From NCBI GenBank assembly GCA_038245795.1, contig JBBRSC010000183.1:1-6826 (forward strand): DNA of 6,826 bases, read 5' to 3'. A program made the translations under genes and the position numbers. This document shows positions 1 through 5,625 of this stretch, one piece after another. This DNA is from JBBRSC01 sp038245795 (GTDB taxonomy: Bacteria; Actinomycetota; Acidimicrobiia; Acidimicrobiales; Microtrichaceae). Below the pieces are notes generated by a model. It was given only the letters and a program-made list of their open reading frames with translations. It searched no databases and was not told the origin of the DNA. Numbering within the stretch: position 1 is the first letter of the stretch; every line of letters starts with the position of its first letter.

Positions 1-286
1 CCTTGGGCGCAAGCTGCGACGACACGAATGACTCGGGATCGGGCCGGCCTTTCAGTTCGATCGTCTCGAACCGTCCGGCTTTTGCTCCCTTGTTCGGCAC
101 GACCTCAGTGATTTCGATGCCGTCGATCAGCATGTCTGCCTCGACCTTGAAGACGTCTCCGACCTTGGCCTCGGTGGGGAGCAACGAGGCTGAAACTTCG
201 CCCTTCGGCTGGCGCGCCCCAGCCTTCCTCCACGTCCATGTTCCGTCTGGGCGCGCGCTGGTGAGTTCGACCTCGAGTCTGGGCAT
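1..286 (-). CDS. Conserved small protein of unknown function, C-terminus cut off by window edge
   Basis: The visible part is the first 95 residues, starting MPRLEVELTSARPDG and still open at the left edge. A hydrophobic/polar alternation (residues 3-9, 45-63 and 72-79) suggests a small beta-rich domain. A basic segment with W17, W19, R20, K21, R25 and K28 lies near the N-terminus, and the phrase AKVGDVFKVEAD (40-51) is typical of small beta-barrel folds. I recall similar proteins, with a long basic disordered tail, as conserved in Acidimicrobiia, but I know no assigned function. Nucleic-acid binding would be a guess from charge and fold. The start at 286 is chosen because no upstream in-frame start is visible and the codon pattern begins there. 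No usable Shine-Dalgarno is present; a TANNNT hexamer six bases upstream suggests a leaderless message. The gene is divergent from the 543-902 gene across the tandem repeat array. Confidence 0.7.
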   Translation of the reverse strand, partial: MPRLEVELTSARPDGTWTWRKAGARQPKGEVSASLLPTEAKVGDVFKVEADMLIDGIEITEVVPNKGAKAGRFETIELKGRPDPESFVSSQLAPK

Positions 287-292
287 TCCCCG

Positions 293-298
293 AAGCTA
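293..298 (-). promoter_or_regulatory. Putative -10 hexamer for a leaderless transcript
   Basis: On the minus strand this reads TAGCTT, which fits the actinobacterial -10 pattern TANNNT. It ends six bases before the ATG at 286, the spacing at which transcription would begin on the A of the start codon. The lack of a properly spaced Shine-Dalgarno agrees with leaderless expression. No convincing -35 box is visible, so this is an inference from spacing only. Confidence 0.35.
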
Positions 299-336
299 CC
301 GGGTGAGAGCGTTGCGGCTCACATGCGGGCGCTGTT

Positions 337-490
337 GCTCCGTTGGGGAAAGCTGAGGGCTCCGTTCGGGAAAGCTGAGGGCTCCGTTCGGGAAAGCTCA
401 AGGCTCCGTTCGGGAAAGCTCAAGGCTCCGTTCGGGAAAGCTCAAGGCTCCGTTCGGGAAAGCTCAAGGCTCCGTTCGGGAAAGCTCAAG
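337..490. repeat. Tandem array of seven 22-bp units
   Basis: Seven head-to-tail units of exactly 22 bp begin at 337, 359, 381, 403, 425, 447 and 469. The unit starts GCTCCGTTCGGGAAAGCT and ends CAAG. Units 3 to 7 (381-490) are identical. Units 1 and 2 end GAGG instead of CAAG, and unit 1 also has GTTGGGG for GTTCGGG. After 490 only GCT of another unit remains. Each unit holds a CCG-TT-CGG micro-palindrome and the near-palindrome TTCGGGAA. The array fills most of the space between two divergent genes, and 22 bp is close to two helical turns, so the same DNA face recurs. Short open frames across it arise only because the unit lacks stops in some frames. Identity of the inner units points to recent expansion by slippage or unequal exchange. 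Confidence 0.95.
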
Positions 491-528
491 GCTGTCCCGC
501 CGGGCGTCGATGACAAGTGGGCACCAAC

Positions 529-536
529 GAGGGAGG
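529..536 (+). promoter_or_regulatory. Ribosome binding site that fixes the start at 543
   Basis: The sequence GAGGGAGG (529-536) is a strong Shine-Dalgarno, followed by TGGCAG and then ATG at 543. The in-frame ATG at 510 lies upstream of this site and has no comparable element, so 543 is the preferred start. Confidence 0.7.
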
Positions 537-542
537 TGGCAG

Positions 543-902
543 ATGCAAAAATGTGACAGTGGCGATTGGGGTCTCCCCGCTCCCGAGCTGGAACTTGCCG
601 ACCAACGTGTCGTTGCGACCGTCACCGCGATCGAGGGACTGATGGCAACGATCCAGTTGGGCGAGGAGCATGATGTCTGGGATTTCCCGCTCGAGATGAT
701 GCCGCCCGATGTCGAGATCGGGAGCGACCTCATCGTGTCGCTGGCCGCCGGCCGGCCAGTCGGTGTCGAGCTCGACCTGGAGGCCGAGGGTTTGAAGCCG
801 CGGCGGGTCGATGATCGACTCCATCGATTGGATCGGGTACAGCGTCTCAAGCATCACGTGGTGATGTTGGACGAACCGTCAGCTACCCCCCAGGCGAGCT
901 GA
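543..902 (+). CDS. Small DUF3006-like protein with a basic C-terminal extension
   Basis: This 119-residue protein has no signal peptide or membrane segment. Residues 22-68 run as beta-strand-like stretches: RVVATVTAIEGLMATIQLG, then WDFPLEMMPPDVEIGSDLIV. This is the layout of small DUF3006-type domains, in which a strand ending in IEG is followed by a short hydrophobic strand, a P-L-x-x-(L/M)-P turn and G-(D/S)-x-(L/I). The assignment rests on this pattern only, and DUF3006 has no known biochemical function. After residue 84 comes a basic tail with RR (87-88), R92, H94, R95, R98, R101 and HH (104-105), which could contact nucleic acid or a partner. The gene starts just after the 22-bp array and ends 27 bp from the convergent EthD gene. 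A minus-strand reading of the same stretch has no ribosome binding site and a shadow-like, Arg/Ser-rich composition. Confidence 0.7.
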   Translation: MQKCDSGDWGLPAPELELADQRVVATVTAIEGLMATIQLGEEHDVWDFPLEMMPPDVEIGSDLIVSLAAGRPVGVELDLEAEGLKPRRVDDRLHRLDRVQRLKHHVVMLDEPSATPQAS

Positions 903-929
903 GGCCCGCACTCAGAAGATCGATCGTAC

Positions 930-1646
930 TCACCACAGGTACTCCGACATCGTGGCCGAACGCAGCTGTTCCAGATCCAGACAGCCGGTCACCGAATCCA
1001 TCATTGCCTCGATGTTGGCGGTCAGAACGTCCGGGTCGCCGTCGGCGCAGAAGAAACGCATGGGATCGGTGACGTCGGCAATCGATGGCCAGCACTCCTC
1101 AACAATGCCGTCGAACTCGGGAGCGTTGTCAGTGATCGAGTGGGCGACCTGATTGCGGACGTATCGCGAACGCGGCTGGATTTCACCCGATCGCGGCGAT
1201 TGAACGCCGTGCCAGGCGGCGCGGAACTCGGCGTCGGAACGGCCATCGGGTCGATGGATCAGCGCGACAGTGCTGACGCCGGGGGAGCGATCGCCCGGCG
1301 GCCATGTGCGCTTCGGGGCCCACTGGTTGTCGCCATAATCGCTGTAGAGCGACTCGAGGACCCGGTAGCCAGCAAAGCGGAGATCCATCGACGCCACCGC
1401 TGCTTCGATGCCGCGTCGTCGGTCGTAGCAATCGACCCATGCCGAGATCACCGCAACGTGTGGTTCCTCATCTGCCGGTCCGGGAGCGGGGGAGGGGCAG
1501 ATCGAATCCGAGTCGTCGACATCGAGGGAGACCCGCAGCGCCTCGGCCGACCTGATTCTCGGCAGAACGTCATCGAGCAATTGATCGCGGTAAGCGTTGG
1601 AACCAGACGGATCCTTGCCCCAGATCACGTACATCAGTTTTTCCAT
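930..1646 (-). CDS. EthD-domain (dimeric alpha/beta barrel) protein, two-domain form
   Basis: The product has 238 residues and starts MEKLMYVIWG. The ATG is preceded by GGAGG at a six-base spacing. The C-terminal half (about 122-225) has the EthD pattern: a strand VSTVALIHRPDG, a helix DAEFRAAWHGVQSPR, then strand RYVRNQVAHSI and a late FDGIVEECWPSIAD segment. The N-terminal half (strand 4-9, helix 18-32, strand 63-70) looks like a second, degenerate copy of the same ferredoxin-like fold. Known EthD proteins are about 100 residues, so this is a tandem or fused form. The original EthD is needed for ether-degrading P450 function in Rhodococcus, but its exact role is unsettled; relatives occur in hydrocarbon and steroid catabolic clusters. 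The gene follows mtr on the same strand after 64 bp and may be co-transcribed with it. Family assignment is fairly secure, whereas the substrate is unknown. Confidence 0.75.
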   Translation of the reverse strand: MEKLMYVIWGKDPSGSNAYRDQLLDDVLPRIRSAEALRVSLDVDDSDSICPSPAPGPADEEPHVAVISAWVDCYDRRRGIEAAVASMDLRFAGYRVLESLYSDYGDNQWAPKRTWPPGDRSPGVSTVALIHRPDGRSDAEFRAAWHGVQSPRSGEIQPRSRYVRNQVAHSITDNAPEFDGIVEECWPSIADVTDPMRFFCADGDPDVLTANIEAMMDSVTGCLDLEQLRSATMSEYLW

Positions 1647-1710
1647 GGTGCACCTCCAAGATGCCGGGACGTCGTCGTAGCGTGTGCCGAGAACGCCGCG
1701 TCCCCCCACA

Positions 1711-3126
1711 TCATGGCGTGAGCCCGTCGAGCAGCGCGTTCTCGACGACCTCGCTGAGCGCGGGGTGCGGCCACATCTGTCCGATGGCGACCGCCTCGGC
1801 GGATTGACCGAAGCGCATTGCCTGCACCAACGGCTGGATGAGGAGTGCGGCCTGGTGTCCAATGATGTGGGCTCCCAGGATCTCCAGCGTCATCGGATCG
1901 ACCAAGACCTTGGCAAAGCCCACGGTGTCCTCCATCGCCCAGCCGTAGGCGGTCGACCCGAAGTCCCGTCGACCGATGTGGACTTCGAGCCCGGCCATCC
2001 GTGCCGCTTGGCTCGTCATCCCGACCGAGGCGATCTGCGGTGCGGTGAAGACCGCGTGCGGCACTGCACGCTCATCGATCGCGCGGAGTTGATCGGGGTG
2101 CAAGAGATTGTGCTGGACGACCTTGGCTTCGTGATTGGCGACATGTTTGAGCTGCAACGGAGTGCGGATGTCGCCCAGCGCAAACACGCCATCGACCGCA
2201 GTTCGCAGATGGTCATCTGTAACGATCAGCCCGCTGGCGTCGAGCATCACCCCAGTGGCGGTGACGTTCAGCTGGCGGCCATTCGGGGTTCGCCCCGTGG
2301 CGATGAGCAACTCATCGACGACCACGGTCGAATCTGGATGACCGTCGGTGGCGATCGTCAACTCGAGGGGATCAGATCGGTCGCGACCGAGGCGTCGAAC
2401 CGAGGTGACCTGCGAATGGAGACGGAGATCCATACGCGCTGCCGTCTGCTGAGTGAATCGCAACGAGACCTCCTCGTCCTCCTCCCGGAGCAGCGCTGCG
2501 CTGCGGACGATCATGGTGACATCGGACCCGAAGGCCTCGAAGAAGTGGGCCTGTTCGGACGCGATGAACCCGCCGCCGATGACCCCGAGACGGCGAGGAA
2601 CCTCGTCGACCCGCATGATGGTGTCGGACGTGTGATAGCCCGCCTCATCGAGTCCGGGGATCGGAGGGATGTCTGGTCGAGCGCCAGCAGCGAGAACGAA
2701 CCGCTCGCCGGTGATCTGTGTGGTCGTGCCGTCAGGAGCGGCAATCCGCAGGGTCTTGTGCGCGGTGAATTCGGCGTTGCCGCTGAACACATCGATGTGC
2801 GATTGGCCGCGTCGGTACTCCTCTCCACCTGCGGCGATCGCATCGATGCGCGAGAAGACGCGGTCGCGCATGTCGGTCCAACGCACCGAACGCAGTCCGA
2901 CCTCGACGCCCAAGGTCGCCAGGTGCCGCATCTCCGCAATGACGTCGGCCGGATAGATGAGCCCCTTTGAGGGAATGCATCCCCGGTTCAGACACGTCCC
3001 CCCGAACGCGTCGCGTTCAACGATCGCAACGCGCCACGATTCGAAGCGCTCATCAAGGATCGTGTTGGCAGATCCAGTGCCGATGACGACCAGGTCGTAG
3101 GGGAGTGGATCGGTTGAGGGGGCCAT
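1711..3126 (-). CDS. mtr: Mycothione reductase-like FAD/NAD(P)H disulfide oxidoreductase
   Basis: The 471-residue product belongs to the pyridine nucleotide-disulfide oxidoreductases. The FAD Rossmann motif is IGTGSANTILDE (15-26), close to the GTGSGNSILDE of mycothione reductases. The redox disulfide is C45/C50 in GGTCLNRGCIPSK (42-54). The second Rossmann motif, IGGGFIASE (183-191), binds NAD(P)H, with R208 in the following strand region. The ATGRTPN and ALGDI segments close the FAD site. The dimer-interface catalytic pair is H454 and E459 in HPALSEVVENALL. Mycothione reductase uses NADPH to recycle oxidised mycothiol in the cytoplasm, and family length is about 460-470. The active-site loop has R48 and S53 where Mtr commonly has V and T, so a divergent Mtr or another disulfide reductase such as a lipoamide dehydrogenase relative is possible. 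AGGAG lies five bases before the ATG. The gene is divergent from the acyl-CoA dehydrogenases. Confidence 0.72.
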   Translation of the reverse strand: MAPSTDPLPYDLVVIGTGSANTILDERFESWRVAIVERDAFGGTCLNRGCIPSKGLIYPADVIAEMRHLATLGVEVGLRSVRWTDMRDRVFSRIDAIAAGGEEYRRGQSHIDVFSGNAEFTAHKTLRIAAPDGTTTQITGERFVLAAGARPDIPPIPGLDEAGYHTSDTIMRVDEVPRRLGVIGGGFIASEQAHFFEAFGSDVTMIVRSAALLREEDEEVSLRFTQQTAARMDLRLHSQVTSVRRLGRDRSDPLELTIATDGHPDSTVVVDELLIATGRTPNGRQLNVTATGVMLDASGLIVTDDHLRTAVDGVFALGDIRTPLQLKHVANHEAKVVQHNLLHPDQLRAIDERAVPHAVFTAPQIASVGMTSQAARMAGLEVHIGRRDFGSTAYGWAMEDTVGFAKVLVDPMTLEILGAHIIGHQAALLIQPLVQAMRFGQSAEAVAIGQMWPHPALSEVVENALLDGLTP

Positions 3127-3152
3127 GGATTCTCCTGTCGGGTGGGCGCCAT

Positions 3153-3165
3153 CCCATCACATGGG
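3153..3165. repeat. Short inverted repeat upstream of mtr
   Basis: CCCAT-CAC-ATGGG is a perfect 5-bp inverted repeat with a 3-bp centre. It lies 27-39 bp upstream of the mtr start. It could be an operator half-pair or chance; nothing else supports it. Confidence 0.25.
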
Positions 3166-3205
3166 CTGGTTGATCGACCCGTCGGGCCTGCCACGTGCGT
3201 TGGCT

Positions 3206-3229
3206 GGAACTAGAACGCGTTACAGTTTC
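3206..3229. promoter_or_regulatory. KstR-like operator in the mtr / acyl-CoA dehydrogenase divergent region
   Basis: The core TAGAACGCGTTACA (3211-3224) matches every fixed base of the KstR consensus TnnAACnnGTTnnA, and its centre AACGCGTT is a perfect palindrome. Flanks GGAAC on the left and GTTTC on the right extend it to a 24-bp imperfect palindrome with 9 of 12 paired positions. KstR is the TetR-family repressor that controls cholesterol side-chain and ring catabolism genes in mycobacteria and rhodococci. The site is 29 bp upstream of the acyl-CoA dehydrogenase start and overlaps a possible -10, TACAGT (3221-3226), so binding would be expected to repress that gene. No kstR gene is visible in this window. 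Confidence 0.65.
3221..3226 (+). promoter_or_regulatory. Possible -10 box of the acyl-CoA dehydrogenase operon
   Basis: TACAGT fits TANNNT and would give a leader of about 20 bases carrying the AGGGGGAG ribosome binding site. A weak -35 candidate, TTGGCT (3200-3205), is only 15 bp away, so the promoter call is tentative. It overlaps the right half of the KstR-like palindrome. Confidence 0.3.
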
Positions 3230-3253
3230 TTCAGATCGAGCGAAGGGGGAGCG

Positions 3254-4432
3254 ATGCACATCGCCTATACCGACGAACAGCAAGCACTCAAGAACGAACT
3301 CACGGCCTACTACGACGAATTACTGACCGACGACATCAGGGAGTCCCTGCACAACGAGTGCGGGGTCGGTCCCGTGACCCGTCAGGTCGTCAAGCAAATG
3401 GCTGCCGATGGATGGCTCGGTATCGGCTGGCCGAAGGAGTACGGCGGGCAGGGTCGGACCCAGATCGAGCAGTACATCTTTTTCGATGAGTCGATGCGGT
3501 CGGGTGCGCCCGTCCCGATGCTCACCATCAACACCGTCGGTCCGACGATCATGGCCAACGGCAATGACGAGCAGAAGCAGCGCTTCTTGCCGTCAATTCT
3601 GGCAGGCGACCTTCATTTCTGTATCGGCTACTCGGAAAACGAAGCTGGCACCGACCTCGCAGCGTTGAGCACCAAGGCAGTGCTCGACGGCGATGAGTAC
3701 GTGGTCAATGGCCGCAAGATGTGGACGTCGCTGGCCTCTGACGCCGACTACTGCTGGCTGGCGGTCCGAACGGATCCCGACGCGCCCAAGCACAAGGGCA
3801 TCTCGATGCTCATCGTGGATATGAAGACGCCCGGAATCACCGTCGACCCGCTGCACCTCCTGAGTTCACACGACATCAACGCCGTCTTCTACGACGACGT
3901 GCGCGTGCCCGCCGCCAACCTCGTCGGCGGAGTCAACAACGGTTGGAACCTGATCGTCAGCCAACTCAACCACGAGCGCGTCACCCTGTGTTCGGCGGGC
4001 CTCCTCGAGCAGAGCTATCAGGACGTCGTCAAGTACGCCGCCGCCACCGATGGGCCGAATGGGAAACGCCTCGTCGATGCCGAGTGGGTGAAGATGAACC
4101 TCGCCAAGGTGCGGGCGGGGCTTGAGTTCCTGCGGCTCATCAACTGGAAGGTCGCATGGACGGCGACCCAGGGCGGCATGGACATCGCCGACGCGTCGAC
4201 CATCAAGGTGTTCGGTACCGAGTTCTATCTGGAGTCGTTCCGGCTTCTGATGGAAATCCTCGGCCCGCGTTCCTACCTAGAGCGGGGTTCCGTCGAGGAG
4301 ATCCTCAAAGGGCGCCTCGAGATGAACTACCGCAGCCTCGTCATTCTCACGTTCGGCGGCGGCACCAACGAGATTCAGCGTGACCTCATCGCCATGTTCG
4401 GCCTCGGCCTGCCGCGCACGCTTCGCAGCTGA
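3254..4432 (+). CDS. Acyl-CoA dehydrogenase, catalytic subunit, FadE26/ChsE4-like
   Basis: The product has 392 residues, starts MHIAYTDEQQ, and is preceded by AGGGGGAG. It has the full acyl-CoA dehydrogenase layout. An N-terminal helical domain holds GWPKEYGGQG (58-67) and GAPVPMLTINTVGPTIM (84-100). A beta domain carries the FAD/substrate motif GYSENEAGTD (125-134) and KMWTSLASDADY (155-166). The C-terminal helical domain ends FGGGTNEIQRDLIAMFGLGLPR (367-388). In the position of MCAD Glu376 there is Gly, but E241 in LNHERV sits where isovaleryl-CoA and long-chain dehydrogenases keep their base. The chain resembles, as I recall it, mycobacterial FadE26 (ChsE4), including the MxIxYTxxQ start and the NHERV loop. 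FadE26 pairs with FadE27 to desaturate the C26 steroid side-chain CoA thioester, passing electrons to ETF. Next gene follows after 56 bp. The steroid substrate is inferred; the fold and chemistry are secure. Confidence 0.85.
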   Translation: MHIAYTDEQQALKNELTAYYDELLTDDIRESLHNECGVGPVTRQVVKQMAADGWLGIGWPKEYGGQGRTQIEQYIFFDESMRSGAPVPMLTINTVGPTIMANGNDEQKQRFLPSILAGDLHFCIGYSENEAGTDLAALSTKAVLDGDEYVVNGRKMWTSLASDADYCWLAVRTDPDAPKHKGISMLIVDMKTPGITVDPLHLLSSHDINAVFYDDVRVPAANLVGGVNNGWNLIVSQLNHERVTLCSAGLLEQSYQDVVKYAAATDGPNGKRLVDAEWVKMNLAKVRAGLEFLRLINWKVAWTATQGGMDIADASTIKVFGTEFYLESFRLLMEILGPRSYLERGSVEEILKGRLEMNYRSLVILTFGGGTNEIQRDLIAMFGLGLPRTLRS

Positions 4433-4488
4433 ACCGATTCACCGTCCCCGACCCGTACGAATTTCTCCAACGATTGAACGAAGCAAAT

Positions 4489-5595
4489 ATGGATTTTTCA
4501 CAAAGCGAAGAGCAGACCGCCACCAAGGAGCTCGCTGCCAAGATTCTCGGCGACCAGTCGACTCACGAGAGTCTCCGCGCGATGGAGAAGCAGGCGCTGA
4601 CTGACGGCTCGGCACCGGTGGATCGTGCCCTCTGGAAGGCGCTCGCCGACTCGGGGCTCATTGGCATTGGGAGTGCGGAGGCAAATGGGGGAGCGGGCCT
4701 GGGCCTGATGGAGGTCGCCAACGTGATCACCGAGGTCGGTCGCACCGCCGCGCGGGTGCCAGCGTGGCCAACCATGGGGCTTGGCCTGCCGGCCATCGAG
4801 CGCTTCGGCACGGCGGAAGTGATCGCCAAATGGGTTGTTCCCGCGGTGGCTGGCGACGCCGTGCTGACGGCGGCATGGCACGAAGACTCGGCGACTGGTC
4901 AGATGACGACCCGGTTCGAGTCGATCGGTGACGCCTGGACGATCACCGGTCGCCAGATCTGTGTCCCCGCCGGCGCCATCGCCGATGCCGTCGTCGTCGT
5001 CGGGTACTCGGCGGATGACGGCCCAGTCCTCGGGCTCGTCGAGACCGCAGCCGCCACGGTGATCCCGTTGCACACGACGAACTCCAGCCCCGACGCGGAG
5101 TTGGTGTTCGACCATGCACCCGTGACGCTCCTCGCAACGGGACAGGCAGCAATTGACTGGGCCTACGAACGCGCGGTCGCGACCCAGTGCGCATTGGCCC
5201 TGGGTGTGTGCGAAGCAATGCTCGCCCTCATCGCCAGCTACACCATTGAGCGAAAGCAGTTCGACACCCAAATCGCGCGGTTTCAAGCGGTCGGGCACCG
5301 TGCCGCGGATTGCTATATCGACACCGAGGGGCTCCGGCTCACGATGTTGCAAGCGGTCTCGCGCCTGTCCGACGGTCTGCCGGCAACCGCTGAGGTTTCG
5401 GTGGCAAAGTTCTGGGCCGCCAACGCGCTCCACCGGATCGCCCTGGCGGCGGCGCACCTCCACGGTGGCGTCGGAGTTGATCGCGACTATCCCTTGGGCC
5501 GCTTGTTCCTGGCAGCGAAAGAGATCGAGCTTCAGCTCGGCGGTGCCACGCAGCACCTGATGCGCGTCGGTGACGTGATCGCCGCAGAGGCCTGA
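4489..5595 (+). CDS. Acyl-CoA dehydrogenase, non-catalytic partner subunit, FadE27/ChsE5-like
   Basis: The product has 368 residues, starting MDFSQSEEQ as many family members do. It is more divergent than its neighbour. The beta domain is weakly conserved: the first motif reads AAWHEDSATG (128-137). The C-terminal helices hold IERKQFDTQIARFQAVGHRAAD (253-274), and HLHGGVGVDRDYPLGRLFL (323-341) is the usual FAD-contacting segment. Counting back from the conserved Gly239, the IVD-type catalytic position is A229, and the MCAD-type position falls in LGGATQ with no Glu, so neither usual base is present. E227 lies two residues off and could confuse this. That matches the partner subunit of alpha2beta2 steroid dehydrogenases, which supplies FAD contacts and structure but no base. 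An alternative TTG start at 4474 would add five residues; neither start has a clear Shine-Dalgarno, so translation may depend on the upstream gene. Confidence 0.8.
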   Translation: MDFSQSEEQTATKELAAKILGDQSTHESLRAMEKQALTDGSAPVDRALWKALADSGLIGIGSAEANGGAGLGLMEVANVITEVGRTAARVPAWPTMGLGLPAIERFGTAEVIAKWVVPAVAGDAVLTAAWHEDSATGQMTTRFESIGDAWTITGRQICVPAGAIADAVVVVGYSADDGPVLGLVETAAATVIPLHTTNSSPDAELVFDHAPVTLLATGQAAIDWAYERAVATQCALALGVCEAMLALIASYTIERKQFDTQIARFQAVGHRAADCYIDTEGLRLTMLQAVSRLSDGLPATAEVSVAKFWAANALHRIALAAAHLHGGVGVDRDYPLGRLFLAAKEIELQLGGATQHLMRVGDVIAAEA

Positions 5596-5625
5596 GGCTT
5601 CTGCAACGTTCGGGCCCGCCAACGG

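Noticed and set aside
337..490. CRISPR array
   Set aside because: The 22-bp units are directly abutting with no spacers, and no cas gene is present.
510..542. Earlier ATG start for the DUF3006-like gene
   Set aside because: It lies upstream of the strong GAGGGAGG site at 529-536, and the extra residues show no conserved character.
323..556. Small repeat-containing protein read through the tandem array on the plus strand
   Set aside because: The frame stays open only because the repeat lacks stops. There is no ribosome binding site, and it overlaps the better supported gene at 543.
464..857. Minus-strand proteins opposite the 543-902 gene
   Set aside because: Two overlapping frames have shadow-like composition and no ribosome binding site, while the plus-strand gene has a strong one and a coherent domain.
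1646..1862. N-terminal extension of the EthD protein into the mtr coding region
   Set aside because: The extension would overlap mtr, is Arg/Ser-rich, and bypasses the well placed GGAGG before the ATG at 1646.
1684..2970. Long plus-strand reading frame (428 residues) antisense to mtr
   Set aside because: It is a high-GC mirror of the mtr coding frame, with Asp/Arg/Gly-rich low-information sequence and no recognisable motif.
4433..4488. Separate promoter or second KstR site between the two dehydrogenase genes
   Set aside because: No TnnAACnnGTTnnA match or good -10/-35 pair is present in this short gap; co-transcription is simpler.
4498..5622. Long minus-strand reading frame (374 residues) antisense to the second acyl-CoA dehydrogenase
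   Set aside because: It has no domain signature and is Arg/Gly/His-rich. The opposite strand encodes a clear family member.
5596..5625. Bidirectional terminator between the convergent genes
   Set aside because: CGTT and AACG arms surround a GC-rich stretch, but the stem is only four pairs and there is no T-run on either strand.
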